NCBI RefSeq assembly: GCF_000974765.1
Contig: NZ_BBWU01000019.1
Coordinates: 1-64,000 of the forward strand
Direction: 5' to 3'
Origin: Sphingomonas changbaiensis NBRC 104936
GTDB lineage: Bacteria > Pseudomonadota > Alphaproteobacteria > Sphingomonadales > Sphingomonadaceae
DNA length: 64,000 nucleotides
The notes beneath the pieces were generated by a model that had not been told where the DNA came from, searched no databases, and was given only the letters and a program-made list of their open reading frames with translations. Below are positions 28,704-36,948 of this stretch, in pieces. Both the position numbers and the translations under genes were made by a program. How positions within the stretch are numbered: position 1 is the first letter of the stretch; each line of letters begins with the position of its first letter.

Positions 28704-29492
28704 TCAGCGCCCGGTGAAGACCGGCTTGCGCTTTTCGAGGAACGCCGCGACGCCCTCACGATAATCGGCCGAATTGCCCAGCCGACGCATCAGGTCGCGC
28801 TCATTGTCCAGCTCTTCGTCGAGCGTCTTGAGACCCGATCCACGGATCGCGTGCTTGGTCGCGGCGAGGCCCAGGGTCGGGCCGGCGGCAAAGCGGGCGG
28901 CAAGTGCCTGCGCCTCGTCGATCAGCGCCTCGTCATCGACGCATTTCCAGATCAGGCCCCATTGCTCGGCGCGCTCGGCGGTGATCGGCTCGCCAGTCAG
29001 CGCCATGCCGAGGGCGCGCGGCAGGCCGGCGAGGCGCGGCAGCACCCAGGTTCCGCCCGAATCCGGAATCAGGCCGATCGCCGCGAAAGATTCGATGAAC
29101 TTCGCGCTGCGGGCCGCGAGCACGATGTCGCAGGCAAAGGCGATGTTCGCGCCCGCGCCCGCCGCGACGCCGTTGACCGCGCAGATCACCGGCATGTCGA
29201 GCGAGGTCAGCCGCCGGATCAGCGGGTTGTAATAGCGCTCGACCGAATCGCCGAGATCGATCGGCGCGCTGCCGGGCGCGACCGCGCGGTCGTTCAGGTC
29301 CTGCCCGGCGCAAAAGCCGCGGCCGGCACCGGTCAGCAGCAGCGTCCGAGCTCCGTTCGCGGCCGTCACCCGATTCAGCGCATCCGCGACCTCGCCGTGC
29401 ATTTCCGCCGTGAAGCTGTTGAGCCGGTCCGGGCGATTGAGCGTCAGCCGGGCCACGCCGTCGGTCAGGTCGAAAAGGATCGTCCGATACAT
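28704..29492 (-). CDS. paaG: Ring-1,2-epoxyphenylacetyl-CoA isomerase
   Basis: 262-residue crotonase. ATLLLTGAGRGFCAGQDLND-type oxyanion loop is present (GAGRGFCAGQDLNDRAV), then AVNGVAAGAGANIAFACD, and the PaaG-type active loop KFIESFAAIGLIPDSGGTWV. It isomerises the 1,2-epoxide of phenylacetyl-CoA to oxepin-CoA and later shifts a double bond before the thiolase step. The start MYRTILFDLT has a strong ribosome site (GGAGAGG). First gene of the minus-strand operon and divergent from paaI; the promoter gap holds a candidate PaaR half-conserved operator. Confidence 0.93.
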   Translation of the reverse strand: MYRTILFDLTDGVARLTLNRPDRLNSFTAEMHGEVADALNRVTAANGARTLLLTGAGRGFCAGQDLNDRAVAPGSAPIDLGDSVERYYNPLIRRLTSLDMPVICAVNGVAAGAGANIAFACDIVLAARSAKFIESFAAIGLIPDSGGTWVLPRLAGLPRALGMALTGEPITAERAEQWGLIWKCVDDEALIDEAQALAARFAAGPTLGLAATKHAIRGSGLKTLDEELDNERDLMRRLGNSADYREGVAAFLEKRKPVFTGR

Positions 29493-29517
29493 GCGTGCCT
29501 CTCCGTTCTCTTTTCCC

Positions 29518-29529
29518 GAATGATCGGTC
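29518..29529. promoter_or_regulatory. Candidate PaaR operator (paaG/paaI promoter gap)
   Basis: GAATGATCGGTC matches the perfect palindrome found before paaA (GACCGATCGGTC) at 10 of 12 positions. It sits in the short gap between divergent paaG and paaI, where one site could control both operons. The regulator would be the TetR protein encoded at the end of the paaABCDE run. Confidence 0.5.
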
Positions 29530-29575
29530 GAACAAACATTGGCAAGTGCCGCCCCGGCCGGATATCGGGCCTTTC

Positions 29576-30010
29576 GTGCAGCACCCGCCATCCATCGATG
29601 CAATGACCGTCGCGCGCGGCATGATCGCGCAGGAAGGCACCGGCGCTGCCTGGCAACTGGAGCTTGAAGCGGCCGACGCGGGCTATGCGCGCGTAGCGAT
29701 GCGCCTCACCCCGACCATGCTCAACGGCTTCGGCATCGCGCATGGCGGCATGATCTTCGCGCTTGCCGATTCCGCGTTCGCTTACGCCTGCAATTCGCGG
29801 AACGTAAAAACGGTCGCGCAATCGGGGAGCATCGTTTTCCTCGACGCCGGCCGCGCCGGTGAGCGGCTGGTCGCGGAGGCGCGCGAGACGGCGCTGCGCG
29901 GACGCAGCGGCATCTATCTGATCACCGTCACCGGCGAAGACGGCCGCGTGATCGCCGAAATGCAGGGCCTCAGCCGCGCTGTCGGCGGCCCCACCCTGGA
30001 GGATTTATGA
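29576..30010 (+). CDS. paaI: Hotdog-fold hydroxyphenylacetyl-CoA thioesterase
   Basis: 144-residue hotdog thioesterase. Key sequence is [20 protein letters not shown] with the catalytic Asp in [12 protein letters not shown], as in E. coli PaaI. It releases CoA from dead-end aryl-acetyl-CoA intermediates. The GTG start gives a length equal to E. coli PaaI; an ATG nine codons downstream (MTVARGM) is the alternative and neither has a clear ribosome site. It overlaps the thiolase gene by 4 bases. Confidence 0.9.
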   Translation: MQHPPSIDAMTVARGMIAQEGTGAAWQLELEAADAGYARVAMRLTPTMLNGFGIAHGGMIFALADSAFAYACNSRNVKTVAQSGSIVFLDAGRAGERLVAEARETALRGRSGIYLITVTGEDGRVIAEMQGLSRAVGGPTLEDL

Positions 30011-31212
30011 CCGAAGCTTTCATCTGCGACGCCGTCCGCACGCCGATCGGCCGCTATGGCGGGTCGCTGGCGCAGGTCCGCGCCGACGATCTCGCCGCGA
30101 TCCCGCTGCGCGCGCTGGCTGAACGCAATCCCGGGCTCGACTGGGCCCGCGTCGACGACCTGATCCTGGGCTGTGCCAACCAGGCGGGGGAGGACAACCG
30201 CAACGTCGCCCGCATGGCGGCGCTGCTCGCCGGCCTTGGCACAAACGTTCCGGGCAGCACGATCAATCGACTGTGCGGATCGGGCCTCGACGCGGTGGGC
30301 ACCGCCGCGCGCGCGATCAAGGCGGGCGAGGCCGAGCTGATCGTCGCCGGCGGCGTCGAAAGCATGACCCGCGCGCCATTCGTGATGCCTAAGGCGGAAA
30401 GCGCGTTCAGCCGCGGCAATGCGGTCTACGACACGACCATCGGCTGGCGCTTCGTCAATCCGAAGCTGAAGGCCGAATATGGCATCGATTCAATGCCGGA
30501 GACGGCGGAGAATGTCGCGACCGAGTTCCAGGTGACGCGCGAAGACCAGGACCGGTTCGCGGTCGAGAGCCAGCGCCGGGCAGCGGCGGCACAAGCCTCG
30601 GGCCGCCTTGCTGCCGAAATCGTGCCGGTCACCATTGCGCAGAAGAAGGGCGATCCGGTCACGGTCGACCGGGACGAGCATCCGCGCGAGACCAGCATGG
30701 AAGCGCTCGCCCGGCTGAAGCCGATCGTGCGCCCCGACGGCACCGTGACTGCCGGCAATGCCTCCGGCGTGAACGACGGCGCCGCCGCGCTGATCATCGC
30801 CAGTGAGGCGGCCGTAAAGAAGCATGGCCTGACGCCCCGCGCCCGCATCCTGGGCACTGCCGTCGCGGGCGTGCCGCCGCGGATCATGGGCATGGGCCCC
30901 GCACCCGCCACCCAGAAGCTGCTCGAACGGCTCGGCCTCTCGATCGGCGATGTGGACGTGATCGAGCTCAACGAAGCGTTCGCCGCGCAGGGCCTTGCCG
31001 TTCTTCGCCAGCTCGGTCTTCCCGACGATGCCGAGCATGTGAACCCGAACGGCGGCGCGATCGCGCTCGGTCATCCGCTCGGCATGTCGGGCGCACGGCT
31101 GGCGTTGACCGTCACCGAGGAACTGCAGCGCCGTGGCGCGCGCTATGGCGTCGCGACGATGTGCATCGGCGTCGGCCAGGGCATTGCGATGGCGGTGGAA
31201 CGCCTCCGCTGA
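30007..31212 (+). CDS. paaJ: 3-oxoadipyl-CoA/3-oxo-5,6-dehydrosuberyl-CoA thiolase
   Basis: 401-residue thiolase. The acyl-accepting Cys90 is in [26 protein letters not shown] is present, the general-base histidine lies in [19 protein letters not shown], and the second cysteine in [11 protein letters not shown]. The N-terminal [16 protein letters not shown] is typical of the PcaF/PaaJ subgroup, which cleaves both 3-oxo-5,6-dehydrosuberyl-CoA and 3-oxoadipyl-CoA. Coupled to paaI by an ATGA overlap. pcaF is the equivalent name when the same enzyme serves the beta-ketoadipate pathway. Confidence 0.95.
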   Translation: MTEAFICDAVRTPIGRYGGSLAQVRADDLAAIPLRALAERNPGLDWARVDDLILGCANQAGEDNRNVARMAALLAGLGTNVPGSTINRLCGSGLDAVGTAARAIKAGEAELIVAGGVESMTRAPFVMPKAESAFSRGNAVYDTTIGWRFVNPKLKAEYGIDSMPETAENVATEFQVTREDQDRFAVESQRRAAAAQASGRLAAEIVPVTIAQKKGDPVTVDRDEHPRETSMEALARLKPIVRPDGTVTAGNASGVNDGAAALIIASEAAVKKHGLTPRARILGTAVAGVPPRIMGMGPAPATQKLLERLGLSIGDVDVIELNEAFAAQGLAVLRQLGLPDDAEHVNPNGGAIALGHPLGMSGARLALTVTEELQRRGARYGVATMCIGVGQGIAMAVERLR

Positions 31213-31221
31213 CAATTAGTT

Positions 31222-31233
31222 GACCGATCGGTC
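31222..31233. promoter_or_regulatory. Candidate PaaR operator before paaA
   Basis: Perfect 12-bp palindrome GACCGATCGGTC in the 66-base gap between the thiolase gene and paaA, flanked by AT-rich TTAGTT and GGGTTATTTTAATTT. The style matches TetR-family sites, and the same motif recurs in weaker form in the paaG/paaI gap. It may mark a second promoter for paaABCDE. Confidence 0.55.
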
Positions 31234-31278
31234 GGGTTATTTTAATTTGCCCGCCTCAGCCGAGCGAAAGGCGCCGTC

Positions 31279-32271
31279 ATGTATACCACCGAAATGGGCA
31301 AGCCCGATCCCGCAAAGGTCGCTTCGATCGGCGGCGAGGATCCGGCGCTGCTGGAAGCGTTCGAGGCGCGCGTTGCCGCCGACGAGTTCATCGAGCCCAA
31401 GGACTGGATGCCGGACGCCTATCGCCGCACCCTCGTCCGCCAGATCTCCCAGCATGCGCACAGCGAGATCGTCGGGATGCTGCCCGAGGGGAATTGGCTG
31501 ACCCGCGCGCCGTCGCTTCGGCGCAAGGCGGTGCTGCTCGCCAAGGTGCAGGACGAAGGCGGGCACGGCCTTTATCTCTACTGCGCAGCGGAAACGCTCG
31601 GCACCAGCCGCGAGCAGATGATCGAGGCGCTGCATTCGGGCAAAGCCAAATACTCGACGATCTTCAATTACCCGACGCTCACCTGGGCCGATATCGGCGC
31701 GATCGGCTGGTTGGTCGATGGCGCGGCGATCATGAACCAGGTGCCGCTGCAGCGCACCTCTTATGGCCCCTATGCCCGGGCGATGGTGAAGGTCTGCAAG
31801 GAAGAAAGCTTCCACCAGCGCCAGGGCTACGAGATCATGATCGCCATGGCGAACGGCACGCCGGAGCAGAAGGCAATGGCGCAGGACGCGCTGAACCGCT
31901 GGTGGTGGCCGAGCCTGATGATGTTCGGGCCGTCCGACGAGAATTCGCCGAACACCGCCCAATCGATGCGCTGGCGGATCAAGCGCGACACCAATGACGA
32001 GCTTCGCCAGAAGTTCGTCGACATCACCGTGCCGCAGGCGGAGTTCCTCGGGCTGACCGTGCCCGATCCCGACCTCGTGTGGAACGAAGCCAAGGGCGGC
32101 TATGATTTCGGCGAGGTGGATTGGGAGGAATTCTACGCGGTCGTCCGCGGCGAAGGTCCTGTCGCCAAGGAGCGGATGGAAGCGCGCCGCAAGGCCTGGG
32201 ACGACGGCGCCTGGGTGCGTGAGGCGGCGCTCGCCCATGAAGCGAAGCGCACGGCGAGGGCGGCGGCATGA
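31279..32271 (+). CDS. paaA: Phenylacetyl-CoA 1,2-epoxidase subunit A (catalytic)
   Basis: 330-residue di-iron monooxygenase subunit that epoxidises the ring of phenylacetyl-CoA. It has the ferritin-like ligand regions [32 protein letters not shown] (E..H) and [14 protein letters not shown] (E..H), plus [16 protein letters not shown] and [16 protein letters not shown], hallmarks of PaaA. The ATG follows CGAAAGGCG. It overlaps paaB by 4 bases. Confidence 0.97.
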   Translation: MYTTEMGKPDPAKVASIGGEDPALLEAFEARVAADEFIEPKDWMPDAYRRTLVRQISQHAHSEIVGMLPEGNWLTRAPSLRRKAVLLAKVQDEGGHGLYLYCAAETLGTSREQMIEALHSGKAKYSTIFNYPTLTWADIGAIGWLVDGAAIMNQVPLQRTSYGPYARAMVKVCKEESFHQRQGYEIMIAMANGTPEQKAMAQDALNRWWWPSLMMFGPSDENSPNTAQSMRWRIKRDTNDELRQKFVDITVPQAEFLGLTVPDPDLVWNEAKGGYDFGEVDWEEFYAVVRGEGPVAKERMEARRKAWDDGAWVREAALAHEAKRTARAAA

Positions 32272-32552
32272 ACCGCGACTGGCCGCTCTGGGAAGTGTTC
32301 GTTCGCTCGCGCGGCGGCCTTAGCCACAAGCATGTCGGATCGGTCCACGCGCCCGATTCCGAGCTGGCGGTGCGCCATGCCCGCGACACCTACACGCGCC
32401 GGATGGAGGGCGTCAGCCTGTGGGTGGTCAAGTCGGCCGACATCGTCGCGTCCGACCCCGACCAGGCCGGGCCGATGTTCGCGCCCGCCGAGGACAAGGT
32501 CTATCGCCACCCGACCTTCTACGAGATCCCGCCGGAAGTGAAGCACATCTGA
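32268..32552 (+). CDS. paaB: Phenylacetyl-CoA epoxidase subunit B
   Basis: 94-residue non-catalytic subunit of the epoxidase complex, with [40 protein letters not shown] and a C-terminal [11 protein letters not shown], all diagnostic. PaaB is thought to bridge the PaaAC heterodimers. Coupled to paaA (ATGA) and paaC (TGATG). Confidence 0.96.
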   Translation: MNRDWPLWEVFVRSRGGLSHKHVGSVHAPDSELAVRHARDTYTRRMEGVSLWVVKSADIVASDPDQAGPMFAPAEDKVYRHPTFYEIPPEVKHI

Positions 32553-33397
32553 TGCCGTCGCTGCCGACCATCCAGCCGGAGGACGTCGCGACGGCCGAGC
32601 GCGCGAGCCATGCAGGCAATTTCGATGCGCCTGCGCTCGACCAGCATCGCGATGCTATCGCAGACTATGCGCTTCGGCTCGGCGACGATGCGCTGATCCT
32701 GGGGCAGCGGCTCACCGAATGGTGCGGGCACGCCCCACAGCTGGAAATCGATCTGAGCCTCGCGAACCTAGGCCTCGACCTGATCGGGCAGGCGACGTTG
32801 CTACTCGGCCTTGCCGGAGAGCTCGAGGGCCAGGGCCGCGATGCAGACGCGCTCGCTTTCCATCGCGACGTGCTCGCCTTTCGCAACTGCCTGATGGTCG
32901 AGCAGCCGAACGGCGACTTTGCGCGCACGATCGCGCGGCAATTCCTGTTCTCGACCTATCAGGCGGCACTGTATGAAGCGCTGCAGCACTCGGCCGCGCC
33001 GCGCCTTGCGGAGATCGCGGCCAAGGCGGTCAAGGAAGTCCGCTACCACGCCGACCTTGCCGCCGATTGGGTGATCCGTTTGGGCGATGGCAGCGAGGAA
33101 AGCCGGCAGCGGATGATCGACGGCCTCGACTGGCACTGGCGCTTCGTCGACGAGCTGTTCCAGATGGACGCGGTCGAGCAGGCGCTGGTGGACGCTGCGA
33201 TCGGCGTCGACAAGGCCGCGCTCCGCCCCGGCTTCGATGATGTCGTCGGGCGCGTTCTGACGAACGCGACGCTTCCCCTGCCCGTCTACCCGCGCGCGGT
33301 CGTGGGCGGACGCAAGGGGCACCATAGCGAGCATCTCGGCCATTTGCTGGCGGTGATGCAGTTCCTGCCCCGCGCCTATCCCGACGCGACATGGTGA
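32552..33397 (+). CDS. paaC: Phenylacetyl-CoA epoxidase subunit C
   Basis: 281-residue structural partner of PaaA, ferritin-like but lacking a full di-iron site. LRLGDDALILGQRLTEWCG, HAPQLEIDLSLANLGLDLIG, EQPNGDFARTIARQF and KEVRYHADLAADWVIRLGDG are typical. The start MPSLPTIQ overlaps the paaB stop. The stop overlaps the ATG used for paaD. Confidence 0.95.
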   Translation: MPSLPTIQPEDVATAERASHAGNFDAPALDQHRDAIADYALRLGDDALILGQRLTEWCGHAPQLEIDLSLANLGLDLIGQATLLLGLAGELEGQGRDADALAFHRDVLAFRNCLMVEQPNGDFARTIARQFLFSTYQAALYEALQHSAAPRLAEIAAKAVKEVRYHADLAADWVIRLGDGSEESRQRMIDGLDWHWRFVDELFQMDAVEQALVDAAIGVDKAALRPGFDDVVGRVLTNATLPLPVYPRAVVGGRKGHHSEHLGHLLAVMQFLPRAYPDATW

Positions 33398-33921
33398 TGG
33401 GCGTGGCCGGACGGCGTTTCTCGACTTCGCTCGAAACGAACGGATCAAGAGAGGATGACAGAACCTCTCCGTTCGTTTCGAGCGAAGTCGAGAAACGGAT
33501 ATGGGACGTGCTCGAGAACGTCCCCGACCCCGAACTCCCCGTCCTCTCGATCCTCGACCTCGGCATCGTCCGCAGCGTCGAGCCGCACCGGGTGACGATC
33601 ACCCCCACCTATACCGGCTGCCCCGCGACGCTCGCGATCCAGGCGTCGATCCGCGCCGCGCTCGACGCGGCCGGCTATCGCGACGTGGCGATCGAAACCG
33701 TGCTGTCACCGTCCTGGACGACTGACTGGATCACGCCCGAAGGCCGCGCCAAGCTCCAGGCCTACGGCATCGCGCCGCCCTCCCCCGCCGCGACGGCGAC
33801 CTGCCCGCAATGCGGTTCCGCCGACACGGAGGAGGTCAGCCGCTTCGGCTCGACCCCGTGCAAGGCGCTGTGGCGCTGCCGGGCCTGCGCCGAGCCGTTC
33901 GACCGCTTCAAATGCCATTGA
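33397..33921 (+). CDS. paaD: Phenylacetyl-CoA epoxidase assembly protein D with repeat-encoded N-terminus
   Basis: MIP18/DUF59-type protein needed to mature the epoxidase, about 174 residues. The conserved domain begins near residue 35 with WDVLENVPDPELPVLSILDL and includes TPTYTGCPA. A C-terminal zinc-type cluster has CPQCGSADTE and WRCRACAEPF. The first 35 residues (GRRFSTSLETNGS...SSEVEKR) are encoded almost entirely by a long palindromic repeat. No in-frame ATG lies between the repeat and the domain, so translation must pass through it. The start overlapping the paaC stop (TGATG) is preferred; another ATG lies two codons upstream. Confidence 0.92.
   Translation: MGVAGRRFSTSLETNGSREDDRTSPFVSSEVEKRIWDVLENVPDPELPVLSILDLGIVRSVEPHRVTITPTYTGCPATLAIQASIRAALDAAGYRDVAIETVLSPSWTTDWITPEGRAKLQAYGIAPPSPAATATCPQCGSADTEEVSRFGSTPCKALWRCRACAEPFDRFKCH
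33415..33497. repeat. Perfect 30-bp inverted repeat inside paaD
   Basis: Left arm 33415-33444 begins CGTTTCTCGACTTCGCTCGA. Right arm 33468-33497 is its exact reverse complement. The 23-base loop adds a small GAGG/CCTC pairing. It shares the CTCGACTTCGCTCG core with the intergenic repeat at 18.2 kb. It lies wholly within the paaD frame and near the paaC/paaD junction, so the mRNA can form a very stable stem just after the paaD start. Confidence 0.9.
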
Positions 33922-33931
33922 CGGAACCGCC

Positions 33932-35008
33932 ATGTCCGCCGCCTTCCACCGCCTGACCATCGCCGACGTGCGCCGCGAGATCGATGACGCGGTGTCGCTC
34001 CGCTTCCATTTGCCCGCGGAGCTGCGCGAGGCATTCCGCTTCGCCCCAGGCCAGCACCTGACCTTGCGCACCGACATCGAAGGCGAGGATGTGCGCCGCA
34101 ATTACTCCCTCTGCGTCGCCCCGCACGAGGACGAGCTCCGCATCGCGATCAAGCGGATCGGCGGCGGACTTTTTTCCAACTGGGCGAACGAGGCGCTGAA
34201 GCCGGGCGACACCATCGACGTGATGCCACCGCACGGCAGCTTCACCTGGGCATTCGATCCGGCCGCCGCGCGCGACTATGTCGGCTTTGCCGGCGGCTCG
34301 GGCATCACGCCGGTGCTGTCGCTGTTGAAGACCGCGTTGTCGGTCGAGCCGCGCAGCCGTTTCACCCTGCTCTACGGCAACCGCTCATCGAACACGATCA
34401 TGTTCCTGGAAGAGCTGGCCGCGCTCAAGAACCGGTTCATGGAGCGGCTGCAAATCTATCATTTCCTCGAAGAGGAGGATGAGGAGGTCGAGCTGTTCAA
34501 CGGCCGGCTGGACCAGCAAAAGATCGCCGAGGTCCTGTCGTCGCTGGTCGAGCCGCAGGCGATCGACGCGGCCTTCATCTGCGGGCCCGGGCCGATGATG
34601 GACGCCGCGGAGGCCGCGCTGTTGTCGGCCGGCGTCGCGAAGGATCGCATCCTGATCGAGCGTTTCACGGTCGGCGCGATGAGCGCGGAGCAGGCCGCGC
34701 GGGTCCGCTCGCTCGCGCAGGACGCCGCCGGCCGCGTTGTGCAGGTGACGCTGGACGGCCGCCGCCGCCGTCTCGCCTTCGATGCGGACAAGGGCAGCAT
34801 CCTCGAAAACGCCCGCGCCGCCGGCCTGCCCGCCCCGTTCGCCTGCAAGGCCGGCGTCTGCGCGACATGTCGCGCCAAGCTCGTCTCCGGCACAGTCGAA
34901 ATGAAAGCGAACTACGGCCTCAGCCCCGAGGAAGTGGCGCAGGGTTATGTGCTCACCTGCCAGGCCGTGCCGCTCAGCGACGACGTCGTGCTCGATTACG
35001 ACGCGTGA
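33932..35008 (+). CDS. paaE: Phenylacetyl-CoA epoxidase reductase subunit E
   Basis: 358-residue NADPH-dependent reductase that delivers electrons to PaaA. The N-terminal flavin domain has RRNYSLC, and the NAD(P) domain has GFAGGSGITPVLSLLK and AFICGPGPMMDAAE. The C-terminal plant-type 2Fe-2S ferredoxin domain has Cys305, 310 and 313 (CKAGVCATC) and a fourth Cys near 343 (VLTCQAVP). It follows paaD by 10 bases. Its 3' end overlaps the convergent TetR gene by 13 bases. Confidence 0.96.
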   Translation: MSAAFHRLTIADVRREIDDAVSLRFHLPAELREAFRFAPGQHLTLRTDIEGEDVRRNYSLCVAPHEDELRIAIKRIGGGLFSNWANEALKPGDTIDVMPPHGSFTWAFDPAAARDYVGFAGGSGITPVLSLLKTALSVEPRSRFTLLYGNRSSNTIMFLEELAALKNRFMERLQIYHFLEEEDEEVELFNGRLDQQKIAEVLSSLVEPQAIDAAFICGPGPMMDAAEAALLSAGVAKDRILIERFTVGAMSAEQAARVRSLAQDAAGRVVQVTLDGRRRRLAFDADKGSILENARAAGLPAPFACKAGVCATCRAKLVSGTVEMKANYGLSPEEVAQGYVLTCQAVPLSDDVVLDYDA

Positions 35009-35607
35009 ATCATTTTGAGCGCCATGTCGGCGATCCGGGCGGGTGGGATCGGACCTTCCGGATCGTACCAAGTGTGCGTCCAGTTGATCATGCCGAACAA
35101 CAGCATCGTCTTCGCACGCGCCTGTGCAGGATCATCGGCAAGGGCCGGATCGAGCGCGACCAGCAACGCCTGGGTCGCGTCGATCACCTTCCGCTGCCGG
35201 GCGACGATCGTCGCGCGCTGCTCTGCCGGCAGGCTGTCGAGCTCGTTCAACAGCACCTTCTGCCGGTCCGCCGCGCCGACATAGTGATCCATGAAGGCAT
35301 GGATCAGCGCATCGAGCTGCGCTGCGGCGTCGCCGCCTTTTGCGAGCACACCGTCCACGTCCGACACGAGTTGGTCGATGTGCGACGACATCACCGCGTA
35401 GAGGATGTCCTCCTTCGACGGATAATAGTGATAGATCAGCGATTTGGACGTGCTGCATGCGTCCGCCAGATCGGCGACGGAGCTGCCGTCGAAGCCTCGG
35501 CGCGCGAACAACCGCGCCGCCTTATCCAGGATCGCCTCCCGCCGCTGCTCATAATCCGCCGCCTGCGTCCGCGCCAAATCAACACTCCGCCTGAAAGATC
35601 GCGCCAA
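34996..35607 (-). CDS. paaR: TetR family regulator, probable PaaR
   Basis: 203 residues. The N-terminal helix-turn-helix is typical of TetR (REAILDKAARLFARRGFDGS, SVADLADACSTSKSLIYHYY, PSKEDILYAV at about residues 24-70). The C-terminal ligand domain ends GMINWTHTWYDPEGPIPPAR, a pattern seen in regulators of acyl-CoA and phenylacetate catabolism. Location at the end of paaABCDE and the two palindromic sites in the cluster suggest it represses the paa operons until phenylacetyl-CoA is present. The name is by analogy. Confidence 0.85.
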   Translation of the reverse strand: MARSFRRSVDLARTQAADYEQRREAILDKAARLFARRGFDGSSVADLADACSTSKSLIYHYYPSKEDILYAVMSSHIDQLVSDVDGVLAKGGDAAAQLDALIHAFMDHYVGAADRQKVLLNELDSLPAEQRATIVARQRKVIDATQALLVALDPALADDPAQARAKTMLLFGMINWTHTWYDPEGPIPPARIADMALKMIHAS

Positions 35608-35693
35608 CCCCGCTCAGGGTCGCGGGGGCGCGGTAAAGCTTGCGGTCTGTTAGCACATCGCGACCGACGGCATAGACCGAAGGCCGCATTGCC

Positions 35694-36839
35694 TTAAGAG
35701 CCCGGAACGTCCGGAGGCCGGTAGCCCTTGCCGTTGACCATCAGCGCAGAAATGCCTTTCGGGCTGCCATGCGCGTCGAGCAGGCTCAGCTTGTTGGTCG
35801 ACCTGTCGCGGTCGACGATCATGTTGCTCCCGCCCGAAGACATGACCTTGTTGTCGACGTCGATCTGCTCGGCAACATTGGATTCGATCGATGGCGAGTC
35901 CGATCGCGCGACGGCGATCCTCAGATATTTGCCGTCCTTCGGAGCTGACAGGGTCGTGTTGCCCGATATCCGCGGCGCGACGGCGCCCGAAACATAGATG
36001 CCGAGATAATGGTCGTTCGAGTAGACCAGATTGTTGGAGATCTCGACGCCCGTATATTTGCCGTCCCTCGCGTCGGACACGAAAATGCCCTGCGGTCCGA
36101 CGCCTGAGCCCTGGAGGATCACATTGTCTCGAATGACGATGTCGCCAGAGCCTATGCCTTTCCCCGTCATCCAGAATTGGATGGCGTCCGGATGATCCCC
36201 TTGCCGCGGGTGAAAGTCCGAGAACCGGTTTCCAAGCACCCGGACGCCCCAGGAGTCGGCGACGTCCGTCCCGTCCGATCGCATGTCCTCAAAGCTGTTG
36301 CCCGACAGTTCCACCGACCTGCACTTGTCGAAAACCGCGCCCACGCGAAGTTCGCGGAAGCTGCTTCCGGAGATCGTGACGGCCTGGCTCTGCACGACGA
36401 CGGCGCCGCGGCCGTCATCCTCCGGGTCTCCATTGAGAGAGCCGTGCACGGCCAGTTTTTCCAGCCGGATGTGATCGGCGCCGGAAATGCGGACGATCGC
36501 GGTGAAATCCTTTTCCCCCGGGCGGAGCGGGCCACCGACATCCACCTGTCGCACGATGATGTTCGACGACGACACGATCTCCAGGCGCTCAAATCGTGCA
36601 GGGTCTCCATTGTCCTTGGACTGGATCGTCAGCGGCTTCGCGAACTGATGCTTGGCGACAACGACGTCGCCATAGTCTCCCGGCGCCAGCAGGATCGTCT
36701 CGCCGCCCCGCGCCGCGGCAATCGCCGCTTTCAGCGATGCCGCGTCCCGAACGACAATGCTCGATCGCGAAGCCGGCGTGGCGGCGCCGATCAACCCGGC
36801 AAGGCTGCAGACGATAAGTGACCGGGTCGCAATCCGCAT
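35694..36839 (-). CDS. Secreted right-handed beta-helix protein (polysaccharide lyase/epimerase-like)
   Basis: 381 residues. The signal peptide (MRIATRSLIVCSLAGLIGAA) is followed by DAASLKAAIAAARGGETILL and APGDY, the usual entry to pectate-lyase-like beta-helices. Repeated coils follow with Asn/Ser ladders (ISGADHIRLEKLAV, ISGSSFRELRV, LSGNSFEDMRS, VLGNRFSDFHP, ISNNLVYSNDHYLGI). HPDAIQFWMTG may be the active groove. Related folds degrade or epimerise uronic-acid or gellan-like polymers; which applies here cannot be read. The ATG follows AGGAGCGACGGC. Neighbouring glycosyltransferases make a role in exopolysaccharide processing likely. Confidence 0.8.
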   Translation of the reverse strand: MRIATRSLIVCSLAGLIGAATPASRSSIVVRDAASLKAAIAAARGGETILLAPGDYGDVVVAKHQFAKPLTIQSKDNGDPARFERLEIVSSSNIIVRQVDVGGPLRPGEKDFTAIVRISGADHIRLEKLAVHGSLNGDPEDDGRGAVVVQSQAVTISGSSFRELRVGAVFDKCRSVELSGNSFEDMRSDGTDVADSWGVRVLGNRFSDFHPRQGDHPDAIQFWMTGKGIGSGDIVIRDNVILQGSGVGPQGIFVSDARDGKYTGVEISNNLVYSNDHYLGIYVSGAVAPRISGNTTLSAPKDGKYLRIAVARSDSPSIESNVAEQIDVDNKVMSSGGSNMIVDRDRSTNKLSLLDAHGSPKGISALMVNGKGYRPPDVPGS

Positions 36840-36948
36840 GCCGTCGCTCCTGTAGGTCCATTCAGCCGATGGGTTGTGCATGCTTTTGCCTCACGCGACT
36901 ATCGGCAGTTCTGGCCGATCGACAACCGAGGCGACAACACTGCCCGGC

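Noticed and set aside
26461-28764. 767-codon plus-strand open frame opposite paaZ
   Set aside because: Antisense shadow; no recognisable motif while the minus strand encodes PaaZ in full.
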